Below the pieces are notes generated by a model. It saw only the letters and a program-made list of their open reading frames with translations. It did no database searches and was not told the origin of the DNA. From positions 1 to 64,000 of the forward strand of contig JAJGOT010000438.1 in assembly GCA_022457155.1 (NCBI GenBank): DNA of 64,000 nt, in the 5' to 3' direction. The translations under genes were made by a program, and so were the position numbers. This document shows, piece by piece, positions 46,138 through 55,464 of the stretch (position 1 is its first letter; every line of letters begins with the position of its first letter). The DNA is from Cladopsammia gracilis (taxonomy: Eukaryota; Cnidaria; Anthozoa; Scleractinia; Dendrophylliidae).

Positions 46138-46435
46138 TATTGCACATTTATAACATCTTGTAAGATACGACAATCTCTGTTTTGTACGATTTTAGTGATA
46201 GTATTCGACTGAAATCTCTGCCATTTGACAAGAGAACAACAGCAACAAATAATCGTCGTACAATCATTATTTCATTGAAAAGCATCCATGTTATATACAA
46301 CAAGGGCGAATGTCATAAAAAATGGAAAAAATAATACTGAATACGAACCATTTTACACTCAAGCTAAGTGTATATCCACGTTAAAAATTAATAAAGTATG
46401 TTATCCTATATTACGTTACATAAATACGAACACGT

Positions 46436-46695
46436 AATAGGAGCAAACGTTCCACATACCAGCAAAAAGGAACATATCCTACGAAAGGGAACTCATTGAT
46501 TGGAACAATCGTTCCTCAATACAGTGAAAAGCAACAAGTTGTCAAAACAGAAACTATCGTATAAAGAAACACAACATGATAAATAAGAACCATTTCACAT
46601 GAATGGGAACAGGTGATTAGGAACAATCGTTCCACATGCCAGCAAAAAGGAACTCCTTGATAGGAACAATTGTTCCTCAAAACATTGAAACGGAA
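46436..46695. repeat. GGAAC-N4-GTTCC iteron array, copy A (truncated)
   Basis: The first ~260 bp of the array are present, with palindromes such as GGAACAATCGTTCC and GGAACAATTGTTCC plus single GGAAC sites. It stops inside a GGAAC repeat at 46695, where the tandem duplicate is joined. Confidence 0.85.
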
Positions 46696-46827
46696 GGAAT
46701 TGGAATTGGAATTAGTCTGGTCAGTCTTGTGGTGTATGGTACATTCTTAAATAAAAAAAAGCGATAAACGTTTTAAGTTGCAAAATGCCAACAGAAACGC
46801 ATCTTGGCGTTTATGACACAGTTCAAT

Positions 46828-46957
46828 TTAGGTATACTGTCCCGAAGGAAATTTGAGCGCAGCTCTTTTCTTCAGAGAGTCCGTCGTTCTTCCCTCTTGA
46901 AACTTGGAATCAGGGTCTCTCACAATTGCCGTCCACTGCCCAAATCCGTGCCTATCT
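46828..46957 (-). pseudogene. Recombinase duplicate A', C-terminal Myb-like part (separated)
   Basis: Corresponds to the last ~43 codons of the copy A recombinase (stop TAA at 46828-46830). It is cut off from the rest of the gene (50227-51799) by the LINE insertion. Confidence 0.85.
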
Positions 46958-49900
46958 AATATATATAGATAGGCTTAGCCTAACAGCGGAGCTCTCTGAA
47001 CAGAAACGATAATGATAAGCTTAACTTAGGTGAAAGGTCAGAAGCACAAGAAAAATTAGAAAACAGTAAGCGTATAACGCGACCGTCTGCACAGTACATT
47101 TAGACTGCACAAATTGCACAATAGCTCACAAAACAACATTTTGTCGGTCTAGAATAACTAGTTGGACTAATTTCCGAATAAAATACATCTGTTGCGTCTG
47201 GAAAATTACCCGAAAAACTGATTTGGAACTGATGAGTTGCCAGTAGCTCAATTATGAGTCACAAGCTTCACAAATATTCGGATGACACCACAAAGCAGAA
47301 AATGTCTGTTCGGTCATTCGGGAGAAATCAATTTGCAACTGTGTTGTTATGTCATTCCTTATGTCCCTTACAGTGGCCCGAGAGTTCTCGGTGCCATTGT
47401 GGAAAGTTGCCTTATTTCGAAAAACCCATATACCATAAGTATATGGTCTTAATGAAAAAGCGCGCTCGCATGTCATTCTCATCGTAAGCAGAAGTCCATA
47501 GGTAAAAGAAAATAGTCTTAACATTAACTAAATACCTAGTATTGAGTAGTGCCGATAGGGTGGGAGTGAAAACACCCCACACCCTTCCACAGGTTCAAAT
47601 TTTAATCTAGCTTCGAAATGCGTGGTAACCAGTTGTCCGGTTTCAAATTTGCATTTCCATTGCTACGAGACCAGACACCCAAGAGATTCGCATTCTTGAC
47701 ACCAACGTCAGGCCATAAGGATTGTCCGGATGTGAGCACCAAGCTCCTAACCTCATGGCATTTAATTTAGTCCCTGTACCTGTCTCGTATTTGTGAAGTG
47801 AGGTAAACAATTTGTCTAAAGAAAAAAATGTACTTCACAAAACAGGTGGAGTCATCCGCATATTGGCGAATTTTAAAACGCTTTCCTCAGGCTTCTGGAA
47901 GGAGAAAACCTTCAATAGTATCATCCTTTCTTACACTGGTAGCTGAAACATCTGCGCATAAAACGTACAAAAGTGGAGACTGGGGATCTCCCTGCCTCAC
48001 CCCCGACTTGAGTGGAATTTCTTTGGTCAAAAAACGATTAGCTATAATTTTCATATTTGCTTGACAGTGAGACTGTCACGCAAGAGAAATAAATAAATTC
48101 TCAAAAATCGTCCTACCTGGGACGGAACAAGTTTGATCTTCTTGAATAATCGAGGGTAACACTTTTGAAAATCTGTTTGTAAGAGCTTTTGAACAAATTT
48201 TGTAATCAACATCGAGTAGCGGAATGGCGGGGTCACCAATTTTTTAGGTTTTTCCTATCAGCTTTCTTGTAAAGTAACCTAGTCACGCCTCCTTGCATTG
48301 AATCACTGAAAGAATTATTTTCCAAACTAAATAAGGCCAAAAAGATCCCAGAATTTAGCGTAAAATTCTTGAGGTAATCCGTCTGAACCGGGGGGTTTCC
48401 CTGAAGAAAGTCCACGCATTGCGTGGGTAATTTTAGCCAAAGATAAAACTCATTCTTGCAGGATAAAATTTCGCTCTTATAATCTGTTTTCAAGTTTGTT
48501 CAAAAATTCGGTTTGGACTGTTAAATTAACAGGTTCTTGCAAGTACAAATTACGGTAAAAATCGAAATGAGCCGGAGTCTTGTTAAAAGACTTTAACACC
48601 GGCGGAGTTATAAATAGAATGAACAGTATTTTTCTGAGCCGTGTTGCTTCAAGCGTAAAAAAATAATTTGCTAGGTTTTTCACCTTCTTCAAGCCATTTG
48701 ACTCTGCTACGAATTTGGACTTTCCTCTCATTTGGGATAAATTAACGGCTCGAATTTCTCTTTCGAGCGTTTCTATGGTGGTTTTCGCTTAGTTATCTCC
48801 TTTAATAAGAGCCCGTTGAAATTATAGTTGCGTGGCCTTACCGCGATTAAATATGCGTTGTTTACTTCGACCAAAATCTATAGCAACTAATGTTATAGAT
48901 TCTTCAAGAAAATCCCACCAAGCTTGAATGGAATTAAATGCTTTCCGGTACAATACATGTTTCTTAATAATTTCTGAGATCATATCGTAAATATTAAATT
49001 CTAAATTTAGCCTCCAAAGTCCTGGTCAACGGGAAAAGGCATTATGCAAATTGCGGATAGAACGGAAAAAACACAAGGCAAAATTTCACATTTTAGAAAG
49101 GAATCATACAAGTCCTGAGCAATAAAAAAATTATCCAATCGTGTACCGATAGTTTTATCCGCGTTAAACCATGTGCTTTGTATTTTTCAGTCGGCCGTGT
49201 TTTTTTTACGCCAGATATCAATAAACGATGAACACTTGTGCAGATCTTTCAAATCGTGGAAATTGTAAGATTTCCTCCAAACTTATCAGAAACATTTTCA
49301 ATGCAGTTAAAATCGCCAGCAATAATTTTACACGTAAAAGAGTTCTGAAAAAATATTCACGAATTGTATCATAAAAGCATTTACGTTCACTTGGATTCGT
49401 GGGTGCATAAGTATTAACCAAATTAATTTTGGTGTCGTCGAGTTCAGTTAAAACACTAACAATTCTACCAGAAGAATCTCTTTTTCCATTGTAAACATTT
49501 GAAATCAGTATTTTTAGCTACAAGAATGGCAACGCCGCCTTGTTTACCAAGAGCGGGCGACCAGAAACTTTTACCGCGCCATTTAGCTGTCAGAGAATTT
49601 ATCGCATTTTGACTTGTCGCTAAAGTTTCTTGTAAACAAATAAAATCAGAACGGGAATTTTTCGCAAAATCAAAAACAGAGCGTTGTTTGGCTTCATTGC
49701 CAAAACCACGGATATTCAAAGATGTAAATTTAGCTCTGAATGTAAAAACTTGGAGAAAATTCTTCTGGTAAACACATTTAGACGTTACTTGCTTTTCTGT
49801 TTATGTTTGTTTGTCCGATATCCAGTGTTTTTCCTCTTCGGCAAAGGTTGTTCGCTGTCATATTCACAACGTTCGCGAGTTTTAGGGTCCGTTTTCTTTG

Positions 49901-50226
49901 CTTCAGGAATTGGCGTATCTTGTTTGTCTTTCTCCGTGATTTTTCCATTGACGAGTACAGGTTGTGTTGGTTTTGGCGCGGAGGCAAGCTTTTGCGAACT
50001 GCCCTGTTTGTAGCCGCGGGGAAGCGCGCGAAAAACAAAGCCTCGTTCCCAGTTCCTCTCTCTTCATATACGTCATCATCGATGATGATGTAACGGGTGG
50101 ACAGACGTGCACACGGACCGACGCGCCCGCGAAACATTCCGCTAGCCATGACCATGAAAAATGACGGGACGGTTCTATGAGTATGGGGCTGCGCAGCCGA
50201 GCCTTCGGCTCGGCGAGTGCTCCGCT
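46958..50226 (-). mobile_element. L1/Tx1-like LINE inserted in recombinase duplicate A'
   Basis: The minus strand shows an apurinic endonuclease start 'MNIRGFGNEAKQRSVFDFA' (49719 downward), 'ICLQETLATSQNAI', 'VNTYAPTNPSERKCFYDTI' (about 49421), and a later 'WFNADKTIGTRLDNFFIAQD'-type block. RT motifs follow around 48400-47850, including a 'RQYADDS' catalytic motif near 47850 and a 'GDPQSPLLYVL'-type block upstream of it. 49780-50160 may hold remnants of ORF1. Numerous frameshifts and stops make it inactive. It is about 3.27 kb and cuts the recombinase duplicate between CCTATCT and ATTAATT; no clear target-site duplication is seen. Confidence 0.8.
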
Positions 50227-51799
50227 ATTAATTTCTTGAGAAAATCGTCTTCGTCTGCCGTGAACTTCAACACCCGACGATAACTTTTTTGAATGCGCAA
50301 GGGGGTTGTGGGCGGGGCATCTTTCTTAGGGACCGCGCTTGTTGATTCCAGAGTTTCAACTGATGGTACCGAACGTGAAGTTGAAGCGCCAAACCTTGCT
50401 TGCACGTCCTCGTCCACCTCTGAACCCTTGTTGCCCTGTAGTTTTTGTAGACACTCGTGAGCCCTCACAGCAACTTCGCGCAATCTCTGCTTTTGATAGT
50501 GAACTTTGACAACAGCAGAGCTGTGTTTTTGGTCCTCTGACAAAATGCTTTGCTCTTTGCTAGTCAGTAGATTGAGGCTTTGCGTTTCGACAATTTGACG
50601 ATAACGCGTTGGATGAATGTATTTTCCAATTGCGTCAAAAACCAATTTGCTCATGACGTCGCCTAATTTGCTGCGTTGGCCTCCATTTTTAGTGACCAGA
50701 ACAAAGTCGCACTGAGGTTTTAGCAACAGCCTAACGAAAGTGATGTAGCCATCGAGCACTTGCATGCTTGTATCTGTCAGAATCAAGGAATCGAAACCGT
50801 ACTTGCTAGCAGTCTTGAACGTTTTCTGATCGATGAATCCCTATTTTCCTTCGCTGCACTGACCATGTCGACCGTCAAATACTGATAGGTCATGGGACGC
50901 GATCCCTTTACTTTGATGAATAAGTACATCGCAACAAATTTCGTGGCAAATGTTATTTCTGATGGGTTAACTTCACCTGCACTGGTTTTGCACATCTTAA
51001 CGGTGTTTTCGTAGCGGGGTAAATGAAAAGTCACGACTTCCAACAATTCCTCCATGGATGCCCAGTGTCCCTTAGCTTCCAGAGTTTCAATGTCTAGATC
51101 TTGTGTCCACTGCAATCGCATCATCTTTGCTACTGTCTCGCGCGCCCTTTTCAGGTACACCTCTGTCTCGGATAATTTTCGGAGAACTGCATCTGATGCG
51201 CCGTTAATTTTTCTGAAGTCGATCAGTTCAGAAATAGCATCTATGTATCCCAAGCATCCACCATGTCCAAGCTTGCATTCTTCTTGCAAGTGGTCGATAA
51301 ACTTGAATAACAAATTTGGAGAACACAGACTGAAGTCCATTACTTCAAATGTCAATTGCTCCTCGTCGTCGCAGCAAACTTTTAGAAATTTAAAGCATCT
51401 CTTCGCTACTTGTTGAGCTGTGCGATCTTTCTTGCAACCGCCGCCACTCCCAGTTAACCATTTTGTGAATACTTCGCCAATTTGACCAGAAATTGAAAAT
51501 GAAGGCAATACTCCCACGGCATGTTTTGCGCTTACATTCGATGGGTCGCCTTCTGATGTTGTTACTGGCGAGTTATTTAGTACTTTCAGCTTGGGCTTTT
51601 CGTCAAAATAAGAGAACCAACTGTGCTTGGTATTCACGTGTTTCCTGCAGCCGCATTGACTTTGAAATCCATCGTGTGTGCACTCTTGTATTGGACAGTG
51701 ATACAAGCTATCTGTTTCGTCTTTTTCCAAGTGAAGCCGTTTTGGTTTGGGCGAAGCGCCATCTATATTCGACCAGTCAACCTTGCTCTTCTTGCTCGT
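50227..51799 (-). pseudogene. Recombinase duplicate A', main part
   Basis: Carries the C2H2 finger, core-binding and catalytic domains as in copy A, nearly identical in sequence. The start is again ACG (51797-51799) and the same base is missing at about 50840, so the lesions predate the duplication. The linker frame around 50400 is intact here ('VDEDVQARFGAS'), unlike copy A. The Myb-like end has been separated by the LINE. Confidence 0.85.
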
Positions 51800-51904
51800 A
51801 TTTCAAGTGGAACAACATTTGAATAACACTTCACACACTTAACATAGCCAGTAGGTCAAAATAAGAACCAATAGGAAACAATGGAGGCAATCATGCATGC
51901 TCGA

Positions 51905-51992
51905 ATTTGTCACAACTTGCCCCTGCTTGTCACAACTCGCCCCTGCTTGTCACAACTCGCCCCTGCTTGCCACAACTTGCCCCTGCCTGCCG
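51905..51992. repeat. 20-bp tandem repeats, duplicate A'
   Basis: Same CTTGTCACAACTCGCCCCTG units as at 46053-46137. Confidence 0.85.
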
Positions 51993-52249
51993 TTTTGCAC
52001 ATTTATAACATCTTGTAAGATACGACAATCTCTGTTTTGTACGATTTTAGTGATAGTATTCGACTGAAATCTCTGCCATTTGACAAGAGAACAACAGCAA
52101 CAAATAATCGTCGTACAATCATTATTTCATTGAAAAGCATACATGTTATATACAACAAGGGCGAATGTCATAAAAAATGGAAAAAATAATACTGAATATC
52201 CACGTTAAATAAAGTATGTTATCCTATATTACGTTACATAAATACGAAC

Positions 52250-53560
52250 ACGTAATAGGAACAAACGTTCCACATGCCAGCAAAAAGGAACATATCCTAC
52301 GAAAGGGAACTCATTGATTGGAACAATCGTTCCTCAATACAGTGAAAAGCAACAAGTTGTCAAAACAGAAACTATCGTATAAAGAAACACAACATGATAA
52401 ATAAGAACCATTTCACATGAATGGGAACAGGTGATTAGGAACAATTGTTCCACATGCCAGCAAAAAGGAACTCCTTGATAGGAACAATTGTTCCTCAAAA
52501 CATTGAAACGGAACAGGCTATCAAAATAGGAACTATCAACTAAAGGAACACAAAATGAAAAATAAGAACCATTTTACATGAATAGGAACCAGTGGTTAGG
52601 AACAATCGTTCTGCAAGCCAGCAAAACAGAACTCATTTATAGGAACAATCGTTCCTCAAAACATTTCAACGGAACAGGCTGTCAAAACAGGAACTATCAG
52701 CTAAAGGAACACAAAATGAAAAATAAGAACCATTTTACATGAATGGGAACCAGTGATTAGGAACAATCGTTCCGCAAGCCAGCAAAACAGAACTCATTTA
52801 TAGGAACAATCGTTCCTCAAAACATTTCAACGGAACAGGCTGTCAAAACAGGAACTATCAACTAAAGGAACATAAAATGAAAAATAAGAACTATTTCACA
52901 TAAATAGGAACAAGTGATTAGGAACAATCGTTCCACATGCCAGGAAAAAGGAACATATCCTATGAAAAGGAACTCATTAATAGGAACAATCGTCCCTCAA
53001 AACAGTAAAACGGAACGGGCTGTCAAACAGGAACTATCAACTATAGGAACGTAAAATGATAAATAAGAACCATTTCACTTGAAAAGGAACAAGTGATAAG
53101 GAACAATCGTTCCACATGCCAGCAAAAAGGAACATATCCTATAAAAGGGAACTCATTGATAAGAACAATTGTTCCTCAAAAGAGTGAAAAGGAACAAGCT
53201 GTGAAAACGGAAATTATCACAGCAAGGAACAAATGTTGAATAGGAACAACTTATTGGGAACATGAGTTCCGCGCGTCAACAATAAGGAACGGCTACTCTG
53301 AATGGGAACACATCAAAAGGAACTATTGTTCCTTAAATGAATGAAAACGGAACAAAATCTCAAAACAAGAACAAAAACTGCTGGGAACGCTCGTTCCTAA
53401 ACTACCCATTCAGGAACAATACGTTCCATTCACGAGTATAAATTCGGAACAAAAGGTGCTATTTAGCTATGAATGAACATTTTGTTCCTACTTAATATCG
53501 ACAATTGTTCCTATTTAGCCTGAACGGACCACGCAAATCAGGAACAATTCATCCAATGGG
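52250..53560. repeat. GGAAC-N4-GTTCC iteron array, copy A right end (complete)
   Basis: About 18 palindromes or near-palindromes of the form GGAAC-N4-GTTCC (spacer mostly AATC or AATT) lie at about 52258, 52320, 52438, 52480, 52598, 52642, 52757, 52801, 52919, 52981, 53098 and 53163, then more irregularly to 53540. Between them are single GGAAC half-sites every ~14-21 bp, all on the plus strand. A higher-order unit of ~160-180 bp containing two palindromes is visible (52480, 52642, 52801, 52981, 53163). This resembles iterons or multimerised binding sites for a dimeric DNA-binding protein. Confidence 0.9.
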
Positions 53561-53753
53561 AACGTTCTCAAATAAAATATCGGAACAGCATGCAAAAATA
53601 AAAACACGTTTAAACCCACCTAGATAATAAAGAAAAACACAGTAAAGCGTTGGTAGAATTGATGTGTGGTATACATTGAACAGCCGAAATTTGATGAACG
53701 TAATCACTCTAAAACTTCCACAAATTAACAAGTAACAAATATTGGGAAACGTA

Positions 53754-54062
53754 AAGGGTCGTTTCCCAAACTTCCTGTTCCCTTTCACGTTTTGGGCTTA
53801 ATGTCTCCAACTAGCCATTCGATTGTGCGTTTATTCGTCGATTGGTAAACGATAGATGGGAAGCATGGAATTTTCACTGTGTTTAATCTAACTGGACGGT
53901 ATACTTCAATTTCATGAGCATTACTTTGTTCGATGTTCTCGGAGAAAAGGGAACACAAAGAAAGGCCCAAGCCATTCCTATTTCAAGTTAAAGTGCAGTT
54001 TCAAAGGAACACATTCACTTTGATTTCCGTCAAATCCGCCGTATTTAAAAAAACAAATAATA
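53754..54062. other. Segment between copy A right boundary and palindromic repeat
   Basis: It starts with an inverted partner of the element end (GGGAAACGTAAAGGGTCGTTTCCC spans the boundary). It still contains GGGAACAC and AGGAACAC motifs, so the true right end of the element may lie here rather than at 53753. A minus-strand frame (53785-53970, 'VRLNTVKIPCFPSIVYQST') is unrecognised. Confidence 0.4.
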
Positions 54063-54803
54063 ATAATCAAGGATTGAACTTACAGTTTGATGCGGCAGTT
54101 CACCAGTGGACACTTTTTTCAAAATACGGCGGATTTCACGGATTTCACGGAAATTTAAGATATTCTATATTATTTATTACCTCTCATTTAAACTGTAAGT
54201 ATATCAATAAGTTTAATATATTATGTATATAATGTTTTGAAGAGATCTTAGGTTTCCGTCAATCCGTGAAATCCACTGGTGAACTGCCACATCAAACTGC
54301 AAGTTCAACCCCTGTTTATTATTTTTTTCAAAATACGGCGGATTTCACGGATTTGACGGAAATCTAAGATATTCTATATTATTTAATACTTCTCATTTAA
54401 ACTGTAAGTATATCAATAAGTTTAATACATTATGTACATAAATTTTTGAAGAGATCTTAGATTTCCGTCAAATCCGTGAAATCCGCCGTATTTTGAAAAA
54501 AAGTGTCCACTGGTGAACTGCCACATCAAACTGCAAGTTCAACACCTGATTATTATTTTTTTTCAAAATACGGCGGATTTCACGGATTTCACGGAAAAGT
54601 AGAATGTCCCAACTTTCAGTTTCATATTGCAGTAGATATTTTTTTTTTAAATTAGGCCAGATTTCTTGGATTTTATGGACATATGCACTTCAGATATTTA
54701 ATAGAAGTCAATGGGATTTCATGCAAAGATATACCAACATCTTTTGACCCAATTTAACTTGTTGACAGTAGTTTTCAACTGTTAGTTTTACCGGTTCATT
54801 TTT
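54063..54803. mobile_element. Palindromic repeat cluster (CGGCGGATTTCACGG family), copy 2
   Basis: It is alignable with 26177-26925 along its length, including the order of palindromes and the final TTTTACCGGTTCATTTTTAT. It stops exactly where element copy B begins, where the 26.9-kb copy continues with CGTTAATGCGC. Confidence 0.8.
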
Positions 54804-55423
54804 ATCTTTATTAGCTTTTTTTCTGAAAAACGAAAACACCATCAACAAGTAACTGTTGATGTGCTGACTACCATCACTTTTCCTGGAGTAATCTTATCTT
54901 ACTAAAGAGTGTAATTAGCAACCTCAGCACCTGGTACTCAATTCGTTTGTTCTTCTTTGTGTGATGCACGGTAATGTTGGTAAGCAATGCGAAATAAACT
55001 TGAACTTGGTGTATTTCAATAGGTTTTAACTAATAATCGCTACTCTTTATCAAAAATATAATGGGGTCGGTGAGTCATGAAGTGCAATCAACAACCTTGG
55101 CACCCAACATTAAAGTCGTTTGTGCAATGTTTATTGATTCTCGAAAGCAGCACGAACTTGAACTTGGGTAGTTCAACAGGTTTTGACTGCTAATTGGTCT
55201 TCTTTGTCAAGCAAAATAATTAATTCAATGCAATTGAAATGACAAGAACAGACCAGTTTGAATGCAAATAATTTCATAGTTCATTAGGAAATCACCGCGG
55301 CTATAAGGCAACACAGAAACGTGTTATAGTTCCTAATCTCGAATTAAACACATCTTTCAGTTCTTTGTCACAATTTTGTTTGGTGTTCAAATTTATTTCC
55401 CCAAATATCACAAGTTCATTTTG

Positions 55424-55430
55424 TATAAAA
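55424..55430 (+). promoter_or_regulatory. TATA box of helicase gene, copy B, with adjacent GGAAC site
   Basis: TATAAAA followed by ACGGAAC, 41 bp before the ATG at 55465, conserved with copy A. Confidence 0.6.
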
Positions 55431-55464
55431 ACGGAACACTCCTTGCGAACAAATTAGTAGCAAG

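Larger units (their letters stand above)
46713..52513. repeat. Tandem duplicate (A') of 44129-46695, split by LINE
   Basis: From TTAGTCTGGTCAGTCTTG onward the sequence repeats copy A's convergent intergenic region, recombinase gene, 20-bp repeats and array start. It shares copy A's ACG start and the frameshift near the middle of the gene, so it derives from A. The junction (46690-46715) contains GGAAGGAATTGGAATTGGAA, a short filler with GGAA microhomology. Confidence 0.85.
39707..53753 (+). mobile_element. Large helicase/tyrosine-recombinase element, copy A (enlarged)
   Basis: The left boundary is where sequence shared with copy B begins (ATCTTTATTAGCTTTTTT). The right boundary is where sharing ends (ATTGGGAAACGTA). 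It holds the helicase gene (40374-43903, plus), the recombinase gene (44243-45944, minus), 20-bp repeats, and an iteron array that breaks off at 46695. There a tandem duplicate of the 44129-46695 segment begins at 46713 and runs on into the full array and right end. The duplicate is interrupted by a LINE (46958-50226). Without duplication and LINE the length would match copy B (~8 kb). A small palindrome (CATCAACAAGTAACTGTTGATG) lies near the left end at about 39743. Confidence 0.75.
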
